A stretch of 64,000 nucleotides of DNA. Origin: Clonostachys chloroleuca (taxonomy: Eukaryota; Ascomycota; Sordariomycetes; Hypocreales; Bionectriaceae). Made by a program: the position numbers and the translations under genes. Shown piece after piece: positions 55,288 to 64,000 of this stretch. The number at the start of each line of letters is the position of its first letter. Within the stretch, counting starts at the first letter, position 1. The notes under the pieces are model-generated. The model made no database searches. It worked only from the letters and a program-made list of their open reading frames with translations, and had not been told where the DNA came from. The stretch is from the NCBI GenBank assembly GCA_037952775.1, contig JBANAY010000003.1, positions 22,940,001 to 23,004,000 of the forward strand. Direction: 5' to 3'.

Positions 55288-56866
55288 TGTTAGATGGGAT
55301 CTAGCACTGGCCTCGGAGCGACGCAGTTGGCTATTTTCGGTCGTGCCATCGCGGGCGTGGGAGAGAACGGAGACCAGTATTGATAACAGTAGGCGAATGG
55401 AGAGAAAGGTTCGAGTGAGTTTTTCCTCGTAGGATCTTTCGTTCGTGTCATCGCATCGTGAGAAAATGGGTCTCGTAGTCGGGGGCAATTGTCGAGATTC
55501 AAGGTCGCAGCCCCCTTTCCTTCATGTTTGCTGTCTGTTTATGGAAGCATACGCTAGCAATCGTCCTACCAGAACAAATAGGGCGTAATAGATGCGACCG
55601 ACCTTGGTCGATCAAGGAGCTACTTGGCTATAGTCTTGGGAAGTATCTGGGTTGTGGTCCTGAACGACTGATCGGTGACTGCGTAAAAGTGGCATGCGTT
55701 TTCGTCGCGGTTGCGGCATCGTGGAGTCTGGTATATCGTGGAGCATCGGCACCTCAAGTCGGGGGAAATCACGCGGCCAGAGATCAGTTTTGGACTGGCG
55801 TTGGCCAGAGCAGGCGGCTTGAGACAGGGGAGATGGATTTGGCTGTCGATCAATTGTCTCGTGATGCTCAACGCGAAGCTTCACGAAGAATGCTGACTAA
55901 GCACACATCGCGCTGTGACTGGCTAGCTTTATGTCATGTGATAAGACATCACTTCTTCTATATGAAAGAACATGATCATATAAATATTTTACAGACATAT
56001 AGACAAACACAAAGAACCAAAGAGAGTCCTTAATAATTAGATAACGACTGGGTAGTACTTATAGAAATATCATACTCTCATGATCTAGGCGTCAACCGTT
56101 TATTAAGCTTTGTAGCATTGTACTTTGTTTTACTTCTTATGGCACATGGCACCGAAACATTTCCTCATGCTGTTTTGGTTAACCTAGACTTGCTTTTTCA
56201 GCTCACGCAGCCTCTTGTACTACGTCCTTTCTCAAGAGAAGGTTGGCACCTCGGAGGGATACCGAGAAGGATTCTTGGCACGTTGAAATGGGCAATGCTG
56301 GAAGGACAATGCAATGTAACATAACATGCAACAGAAAACTCTAACGCGTAATTCCTAAAAAACTATTTCACACATCTCATTTATTCGGAAGCATAATGTA
56401 GCGTGTTGTATATATGTTAAACGCTTGAATGGATCGACTAGATGTTTGAATTATACCTAACCGCTGTTCTTTGTCGAGAAAGTTGAAAAGAGCACCCTAT
56501 GTGATATTTCAGACGCCCTCTAGGACTTTTGTGTTGGACCGATTACGACCAGTGCATGCGATGTGCTGAGAGTCAGCATTGTACTCCCCCAGCGAGAAGG
56601 ATTATTGGCTGGCACGGGATCAATCATCATGGAAATATTGGTAAGAAGAACAAGTCCTCGCGTGTTTTTTTGTTCCTGCTGGCTCATTTATAAATAGAGT
56701 CGGCAATAATCATCCTACGGTCTAGAATAAGCAATGGAACTCTGAGACATTGCCAGCCTTATGAGGGCTGTTGGTAGCCCTAGAGAAGTGCTACATAACC
56801 ATCGGTTCATCGTGGAATAAAAACGCACATTGTGACTACTTTTCTCCAAATTTCAGCCACTGCTTC
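55288..56866. other. Intergenic, 1.6 kb, no gene supported
   Basis: AT-rich. Short frames without motifs (such as 55524..56033) appear on both strands. No transposon end or RNA gene was recognised. Confidence 0.4.
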
Positions 56867-59128
56867 ATGGATGAAGACCACATAACAGCCCCCGATGGGG
56901 CTTTCGGCATGTCGGACGAGACAACTCAGATCTTACTCCGGTCAAGATTCTCTAGCGCGCCAAATAGCCCAACATTATCTAAACAAGAGATTTCGTCCCT
57001 TGGAAATTCTGAGAGAGCGTCAATAGATCAGCAGCAGCCTGTTGGTAAACCAGCAACCGGTGTGGGCATTCATCCTGAGCTACCAGAGGGGTTGCTGATC
57101 AGAGAAATGGTGGATTCTTCCGACACGAATCATCATGACCCTCAATCTCAGCAAAATGTCATCATTACTTGGATTCTAGAGATTCTTACTCTTGTATTTG
57201 TAGCCGGACTTCTCATTGCTATTTGCATCCTGTTCACAAATTATAACGGCCAGACGCAGTCAGACTGGGGAAATAGCGGAATTACACTCAACGCTCTTAT
57301 CGCTACGCTGTCCATGATCTTTCGCGCCAGCCCGGCCTTCGTGAGTTTTGAGGTTATCTCCCAGATCAAGTGGGACTGGATTACATCTGAATTTCGCCCT
57401 CTGAGAGACTTCGAGCGGTTTGATGCTGCCTCGCGAGGTATCTACTCCTCCTTACGACTTCTGCCACTTGCCATTCTTCACCAGCCAAGGGCCGTTGTGG
57501 CTATCCTTGTGACTGTTAGTTCACTAGGCATTGGCCCATTTATGCAGCAAACAATTCAGACGTATCAATGCCTGAGGAAAACGGGACTAGATGTCCAGCC
57601 GGCAACAATCACCACTGCGAATGCTATCGGTTTTTCTGAACTAGGGACGGTCTTGCGATCGGCCCGGAGTGTGCTAAGCACAGAGATACGGACTGCGATG
57701 CAAGACGCAATTGTGAACCCAAAACTTGATTCCAATATTGGGGCATTATTTACATGCCAGTCTGGGAACTGTACCTTCCCACTGCTCTTAAATACAGAAA
57801 AAGGCTTGGAAAAAACAATAACACACGCCAGCATTGGGATGTGTAACCGATGTGTTGATGTATATGACTTCGTCCAAGAACCAGTGCCACTCAACATCTC
57901 AGAGGGCAAAAATTTCCCAGTGTTCAATCTACCCGTGTACCAATCAGTGTACAACGGTAATGGTTACGAGCTGAACCTGGATGAGGGACCAATGCGCATT
58001 GTGCTCGGGAGATCGTCAATGTCTGCGTTTACATATATGCAGATGCGAGGAGTTGGGAACCTCACATGGACTCGGGAGGTTACTTCCCCTGAGTTCATCA
58101 ATAGAGCTCGCTGGGCGGTCTACAACTTTACTGTTCTCGTTGCGTCGCAGAATCACTGCAACGTGTTGCCTAATGGGAATGTGACCTGTCCACAACCTTG
58201 CCTGATCGACGATTTATCATGCCCTTTCGCGTTCTACGAGCCATCTGATTACGTTGCCGCCGCTTGTACCGTATACCCGTGCCTCAAGCATTATTCAGCT
58301 ACTGTCAACGCAGGGAAACTGGAGGAACGCATAGTTCACGATATCCCTCTACGCCTACAGTCGCCGGAGCCTCTCTGGTCAGCGGGTCTAAAACATAGCT
58401 CAAGCGACTTCAAAGCCGTACAGCAGCCCTGTTGGGTGAATGGAACGTTGTACACAGCATCGAACATGTCTTCTTCGAAACTCCTTGGGGAAAATGTCAC
58501 AGAGATCGTGCAACTGCATGTTGACGATTGGATGAATGAAAGTATCGAAGATCCAGCTCACTACATCAACATTACGGCCCCACGTGAGTGCGTGGGCACA
58601 ATGAATGGCCACTCTTTGAGGCTATTTTACGATAACTCATTCGATAATGTGAGTTGTTCATATGATACGCGGATGGAAAGTCTCCAATGCCGGGGGAATC
58701 TGGACCAGAGTATAGATCAGTCCAGCCTCGTGGCTCTTATGAGGGGGGCCAACACATCTATGGAGACTCTGCAAGAGAATCTCGACTCACTCACCACACG
58801 GCTTACAACTGAGATATGGAAAAGAGGCACAGGAGCTTACAATTCGCAAAAGGCATTTGTCACTGGCGACGAATGGGAGACTAGAGTCTACGTCCGTATT
58901 CTATGGCAGTGGATTACTCTTCCTGCAATAACGTTCGCGTTGTGCACCTTACTGTTGCTATGGACGATTATCAAGGACGCCGTGTCAAGAAACGGAACCA
59001 TTTGGAAAAGTTCACCCATTCCATTGATTCTCAAGGACTATCCAGGCTTGGAAAGAATGGGGTTAGTTAAGATGGGCCGAACTGTAGAGGGGTTTGAGAT
59101 AAAGCTGGAGAAGCAAAAGGAGATATAA
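56867..59128 (+). CDS. DUF3176-type membrane protein
   Basis: A long open frame; the first ATG after the UTR-like region is at 56867 (MDEDHITAPDGAFGM), giving 753 residues. The N-terminus is polar and disordered. Helices follow: VIITWILEILTLVFVAGLLI, and a segment beginning LNALIATLSMIFRASPAF. LIATLSMIFRASPAF and WDWITSEFRPLRDFERFDAASRG are recognisable DUF3176 features. A large extracellular loop has many Cys and N-x-S/T sequons (CQSGNCTFPLL, CRGNLDQS). The last helix is WITLPAITFALCTLLLLW near residue 700. It sits in a cellular membrane, probably the plasma membrane. The molecular role of the family is unknown. Confidence 0.85.
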   Translation: MDEDHITAPDGAFGMSDETTQILLRSRFSSAPNSPTLSKQEISSLGNSERASIDQQQPVGKPATGVGIHPELPEGLLIREMVDSSDTNHHDPQSQQNVIITWILEILTLVFVAGLLIAICILFTNYNGQTQSDWGNSGITLNALIATLSMIFRASPAFVSFEVISQIKWDWITSEFRPLRDFERFDAASRGIYSSLRLLPLAILHQPRAVVAILVTVSSLGIGPFMQQTIQTYQCLRKTGLDVQPATITTANAIGFSELGTVLRSARSVLSTEIRTAMQDAIVNPKLDSNIGALFTCQSGNCTFPLLLNTEKGLEKTITHASIGMCNRCVDVYDFVQEPVPLNISEGKNFPVFNLPVYQSVYNGNGYELNLDEGPMRIVLGRSSMSAFTYMQMRGVGNLTWTREVTSPEFINRARWAVYNFTVLVASQNHCNVLPNGNVTCPQPCLIDDLSCPFAFYEPSDYVAAACTVYPCLKHYSATVNAGKLEERIVHDIPLRLQSPEPLWSAGLKHSSSDFKAVQQPCWVNGTLYTASNMSSSKLLGENVTEIVQLHVDDWMNESIEDPAHYINITAPRECVGTMNGHSLRLFYDNSFDNVSCSYDTRMESLQCRGNLDQSIDQSSLVALMRGANTSMETLQENLDSLTTRLTTEIWKRGTGAYNSQKAFVTGDEWETRVYVRILWQWITLPAITFALCTLLLLWTIIKDAVSRNGTIWKSSPIPLILKDYPGLERMGLVKMGRTVEGFEIKLEKQKEI

Positions 59129-61633
59129 TCCTTGGCCATAGGTCGAGGAGGTCGGCTGAATTAGACACCGCCAAGTAGCACCAATACATGTTAAATATGA
59201 AGCTCATATTTCTTCTAGAGGTATTCAGCTGGCCTATTGATTGTCACACAAAGCAGGGCTGAGCCTCGCAGCTGCATTTTCGTAGTGCCGGTGGCAAGGT
59301 AGGGCTCCCTCGGCATGTGCCGGGCCATCTCGTTGAGCAATCCTCAGCAGCATTGAAAAGGATTTCGCCGCCGGCATGGCGTGGAGTCGAGGAGGCCCAA
59401 ACGTGCTACGTTGGGTCGGATGTCCGATACTGTAGCTTCCGATCGAGCCTGTACTAGTAGCGATGATAGCGCCTTTTATTCTTCTAGCCCCCCTTATGTG
59501 CAAGTAGGAGGCGGTCCGACCGGGAGATCTAGCCTTTCGGGAATGTGTTGTTTGCGTTGTAGGCTTCCGCTTGGGTATTTGAACAAGCCGGCATAATCCG
59601 TTGCTTACCTATCTAGCATAACAGAGTGAGGAAGCAAATGGCGTCTCGGCGTTTTTGACCCTGGTGTTGATCGCACATTTCGTATCTGGCGAGGATGGTG
59701 GCTATCGCCGTTTTACTAGACCGGCGGGCAACAGAGAATCCTTGTAGTATCGCCTGGGGAGAGCTTGCGATCCGCCTCATCCCTTCACCTTGCTTTTGGG
59801 CCGGTGGATGATGGTATTGCACTTCTATCTACACAGCGCTGGCGGGCTCAATCGCAAAAGGGGTGGATCGATTCGCTGGATTGCCTCCTCCACACGAAGC
59901 CAAGACGGCTCTAAACCATCTGCAAATACGGGTCATGGGCTACCTTGTGGGCGTCACCACGGGCGGGGGAAAGTGTTTCACAAACTGCTGGGAGCCCGCA
60001 TGAACAACTAATCTTTTCTACCAGACTTTGTTGTTGAAACAGTATCCTTGATCGCGGACGATTGGAGCACATTGCACATTGCATGCTTACTGCATAACAT
60101 TATTGAATTGAAGTATGTAAGGGAGAAACGAGTATGTGTGAACGGTAGGACTTGGTTGACGGGGGGTGAGGCCTCCTCCCCTGTCTCTCATCGTGCATTA
60201 ACGTCCCAATAGCGCAAAAGACTCACGCACAACGGTTTGTAAATGGAGCCCTTAACTCCGATCCACTATTGGACAGTAGGGTGATGGCAAAAACACATGG
60301 TCTGGCGTCAGTGTGGAACATGTATTGAGAAATCTGGCCCTCGGTCTTTCGGGGTACGCCAAAGCGTGGCAACCAAGACATTGGCAACTAGTATATCGGA
60401 TTAACACTGTTGTTCTGGCGCTGTATTGGTCTCACAATTCGTAACAATTGCTCATCAGAAGATCTGTGCGTCCAAATGTCAGCCGGGAAACGGGGATTAT
60501 GTCTCTAGAGCTGTAATCTGGAGCCTGATGTGTGGCGATCCACTCGACGCTTCAGCTCACTCGCTCTTGCCAAGCACGAAAATTGCGATCGGATGCTGCC
60601 CTTGGTCACACCTGAATTCAGCTGGACCGGTGAGCTACTGTCGGGAGGGCTCTGTCCCACTTGCCCGATGCATGTCAGGGGCTCCCTGTTGGGGCTATAC
60701 ATTAGAATCGAGATCAGCCCAACCTAATCTTTTCCGAGGTTGGCTGATTTTCAGCCGGCGGCAGATTCGGGGCATTACAATCTGGCTATGCTGGGCACTC
60801 GGTCCTTTCCGGTGGCCACAATGTGATGTGGTAGTACGAAAGACATGGCATCTCGACTCGGAATCCTCGGGTGTGCTCGAGTGGTTTGTTTTGAATGTGA
60901 TATATCATGTGGCCCTCGGGGCGAAAAAGCAAAATGAGGAGAAAGGAAACAAAGCGCCCCAAGGAACGTAAATCGATTCCAATTTCGTTCATTCAAGGTC
61001 CCAACACAACGGTTACGCGGTCCCATTGACCTGCATGGAGTGGTGATAGTGCATGTAAGCATCGAACACTCTCTCCTTGCTTTGCGTTCAATAGATCTAC
61101 GCAAGGGCTACCCTCCACTTCGGCCAGATGCGAGACAAGCCTGTCAAAATATTGTCCCAGCTTCCCCCTTACGGCATTTATCGACGCAGTACGAGCAAGC
61201 TGCGCCGCTCAGGCCCTTATATTTGTCCCGCATTATACTTGTTTTTAGCGGTCTGCCAAGTCCCTGTTCTCGACCCTGGTTTGCTCAAGGTAGCGCGGCA
61301 CTACCTTTCTTAGCTGGCGAGCTATCTGACATCGACGTTGGTGGCGGTTGCCCAATCACGGAAACTTGCCACATTTGGCACAGCTCAGCTTTGTTTCCGT
61401 GAAGCTCCACTGGTGGCCGAGCGGCAGCAAGATGTATTGGTAGGATCGGGCTGTAGGACATGCATGATTCAAAATGCGACTGATTCTCGTGTCTGTCCCC
61501 GGTGAAAGGACCCGAGCTCGTTCTGCGAACCGGTGCTCCTTTCTTCCCTCGGCCAACTCAACGAACTGAATTACATTTGGCTGGTTCATCTCGACTCCGG
61601 GCTCATCGTTGCTGCGATTATACACGCAGAAAC
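59129..61633. other. Intergenic, 2.5 kb, no gene supported
   Basis: A frame of 181 codons at 60426..60971 on the plus strand has a Cys- and Trp-rich but non-repetitive sequence and no motif, so it is not called. No repeat or RNA gene was seen. Confidence 0.4.
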
Positions 61634-64000
61634 ATGTCTCCGGATGAACTGCTCGGCAAGTATGCGGGCCATATTGTCCCGCAGCGCTTCAACGTTGGTT
61701 TCGTCGTGCTCAGCTACGTTGTCAGTCTCATCGGTGCAGGCTCTACTTTGGAGCTCATCAATCGTCGCACCGGATCCAAAGGTCTCTTCAATAAGTTAGT
61801 GACAGCTACTTCCATGCTTTAATTGCTGAAGCTCGCTGTCTCAAATCAACAACGAGGGCTTCTTACTGACAATCATCTTGTTCTGATTAGTGTCTTACTC
61901 GGTGGTGCAGCTGTAACGATGGGAGGGGTCGCCATCTGGTCGATGCATTTCGTTGGAAACAAGGCTGTGTATTTCGGTAATGGAGAGCCTGAGATCCAAG
62001 TCGGCTTCTCCCCCTTGTTTACCGTCATCTCCTTCTTCGTTCCCATCCTCGTCCTCCTTGTCGCTTTCCTCGCCATCGGTACCAACAACGTCGTCTCTTG
62101 GCTGCGTGTTTCTCTCGGCGGGTTCCTCTGCGGCTCAGCCGTATGCGGCATGCATTATCTCGGCAATGCTTCGATCCAGAACTATACGTGTACCTACAAA
62201 TTGAGCTACGTCATCAGCTCAGCTATTATCGCCGTAATCGCCAGTACAATAGCGCTATCCGTCTTCTTCGTCTTTCGATCTATATGGGCCAACGTGTGGT
62301 GGAAGAGACTCTTGTCCGCCCTCTTGCTGGCTGGTGCTGTCTCTGGGATGCATTGGTGTGCTGCCTTCGGCACAGAATATACTCTTGTCGCGATAGAGGT
62401 GGGAGCCGGTGGAATGTCACGGGATGCCACCGTCATTGTCGTCATTTGCCTGGTTAGTCTTCTCTTTTAGCCATATAAATTGCGAAACTAACTCCCACTA
62501 TTAGTCCCTAGGTGCATGCTTGACCATTGCTGGCCTCGCAATCTTCACCGCTAGAAAGAGGAACCAGTCCGCTCGCCGAGCTCAGAAGATCACACTGGGC
62601 GCTGCCTTCTTCGACAAGGAGGGCAGGATTCTTGTCGACACCGACGGTCTTATTCCTAGCACCGTTGTTACCGACTCCTTCATCCAGACTGTAAGTAATC
62701 CATGAAATGGTAAGGTAGGGGATATGCTAACAAGAGACTTCACAGAACGACAAGCAGCCATTCACCATCTCACACCCTTACTTTCTCTGGATGTTCCAGG
62801 CGACTAGGAGCTGGCCCGGTTTATACAGCCTTATCGATGGCATGAAGCGACGTGTATCTCAGAAGCACAGACGAGCTGTCCAAGAAGTATCCCCGACCAA
62901 AGACGAGCAAGGTCTTCTATTCCGAGGCCAGTTCTGCCTGGCTGCCGTGCGACTTGCTGAACGTCTCCGCCAGGACCTTACAAATATTGGTGTACTTTGG
63001 GACGAGATCCTGGCTACCGGAGTGACCGCGGACCTTGATCTACAGCCCAACGATCAGCCAGGAGGGCCCATGTCAGCCAAGTTCAGACAGCGTATGTACG
63101 AGAAGGGTGCCGCCCTACGGCAGCAGGTTGGGAAGGGCTCCCTGATGTTTCTCGTTCGCCGCATTAACAACGAGCGTGATCTTGAGCGGCTAGCCATGGC
63201 TGGCTATCGCTTTGCCGAGGTGGAACACGTCAGCGGTATTATCGCATCAAGAATGCAAATCAAGAACATGGGCGTTGAGGCCAAGCTGCGTCAAATGGCA
63301 AATTATTCTCACCAGGGCATGGAGAAGACTGCCCGCCTCCGTATCGGGTTCTTTGCCATCCGAGCCCGAGTCAACACCTCAGGCTTTGACGTCTTGGTAA
63401 AAAGGACGGCACGCAACGCTCTTCCATCGATCAGCCTGCCCCTCTCCACCTTAGAGTCGTGGCAGAGAGATATCTTGAAACGATTTGAAGGCTTGACTAT
63501 GCTGGCCGTGTCCGAGGCTCTAGAGGCGACTAAGATGTCAACCGGCAGGGAGACTGAGTTCATCCACCATATCAAGAGTGGGATCAAAAAGCTTCGCGAA
63601 TCTCTTCGGGATATCATCACGGATGATGCCATTCTTGCACCAGGCGTCGTTCATGTGCCCGGGGGTCCTGCCGGCATGACGACGCCCAGCCTCACGTTCC
63701 GAATTGTAGCCCCAATCCATTCAGTTGTCAACAACACAGATTACGAGTACATACCGCTGAGTCTGTTCAAAGCACACCAACTTGTACAAATGGAAGCAGG
63801 CCAGCAGTCATTCATTCACAACCTACATCGCGAATTCCAGCCCATCATTGGGCCACAGCCTGTGGAAGAGCCGCGTCCGGGCAGTACCGAGAAGAACATT
63901 CTCTCCAAGTTGACGAAAAAGAAGAGATTGTCACACCGACCATCTGAAGACTGGGACGAGGAGCAAGTGTTGGAGGGCAGATCTGCACGCCGACCGTCAT
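61634..64000 (+). CDS. MHYT-domain membrane sensor protein, 3' partial
   Basis: Exons 61634..61794, 61891..62452, 62505..62690 and 62746..64000, the last open to the window edge. Introns are 96, 52 and 55 nt with GT-AG ends. The N-terminal half is a seven-helix MHYT domain with three signature motifs at spaced positions: WSMHFVGN, CGMHYLGN and SGMHWCAAFG. This domain was described in bacterial signalling proteins and is proposed to bind a metal and sense a gas. A cytoplasmic part follows (about residue 245 on) with LGAAFFDKEGRILVDTDGLI, reminiscent of a PAS-like entry, and many charged residues. The last seen part (LVQMEAGQQSFIHNLHREFQ) has no kinase or cyclase motif. The role is likely sensing in a membrane. 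Confidence 0.8.

Noticed and set aside
60426..60971. 181-codon frame
   Set aside because: Composition is not protein-like and no motif was found; likely chance.
1..64000. tRNA, rRNA, CRISPR and phage features
   Set aside because: No cloverleaf with a GGTTCGANTCC box, no rRNA-like sequence and no evenly spaced direct repeats were found by eye; prokaryotic features do not fit the intron-bearing genes.

Overview
The window looks like nuclear DNA of a filamentous ascomycete (Pezizomycotina, most likely a Sordariomycete; I cannot name the genus). The reasons are short GT-AG introns of about 50-75 nt, a Zn2Cys6 regulator, HET, DUF7580, DUF3176 and DUF7136 type proteins, and a Tc1/mariner element with RIP-like C-to-T damage. 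No bacterial operons, CRISPR arrays or tRNA genes were seen. About 22 genes can be supported, with long non-coding gaps in AT-richer stretches.

Layout. 1-0.7 kb: end of a small zinc-ribbon-like protein. 1-4.8 kb: an FMN-dependent 2-hydroxyacid oxidase and a complete cytochrome P450, both on the minus strand, followed by a decayed Tc1/mariner element with TA target duplications (5.4-6.8 kb). 6.8-9.7 kb: no convincing gene. 9.7-11.4 kb: a GH78-like rhamnosidase. 11.8-19.1 kb: a HET-domain gene and a 1,613-residue TPR-CHAT gene, convergent and only 70 bp apart. 20-25.3 kb: a Zn2Cys6 regulator divergent from an MFS sugar transporter, then a GNAT acetyltransferase. 25.8-28.4 kb: an ankyrin-repeat protein. 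28.9-30.4 kb: a secreted alginate-lyase-like enzyme. 31.8-37.5 kb: a C2H2 zinc-finger protein and a DUF7580-purine/uridine phosphorylase protein. 37.5-40.6 kb: two broken genes, an SDR and a MYND-finger gene. 41-44.6 kb: an F-box protein and an MFS monocarboxylate-type transporter. 46.8-51 kb: a GPI-anchored DUF7136 protein and an unknown conserved-looking protein. 53-55.3 kb: a PhzF-like isomerase and an alpha/beta hydrolase. 56.9-59.1 kb: a DUF3176 membrane protein. 61.6-64 kb: a MHYT-domain membrane protein running off the end.

How the genes fit together. The strongest theme is the 11.8-37.5 kb stretch. HET, TPR-CHAT, ankyrin, C2H2 with a long helical N-terminus, and DUF7580-PNP are all architectures seen in fungal self/non-self recognition and NLR-like death pathways, and here they lie among carbohydrate-use genes (GH78, sugar transporter with its likely regulator, lyase). 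The oxidase-P450 pair is a candidate minimal secondary-metabolism module beside a transposon.

Gene integrity varies. The SDR gene has an internal out-of-frame deletion and the MYND gene has two in-frame stops. Four other genes (ankyrin, Zn2Cys6 regulator, MFS transporter, PhzF) need a one-base correction to read through; three of those sites are in G or C runs, so sequencing error competes with real pseudogenisation. Introns were placed by hand from splice signals, reading frame and family motifs. Family names come from recognised motifs, not from database searches.
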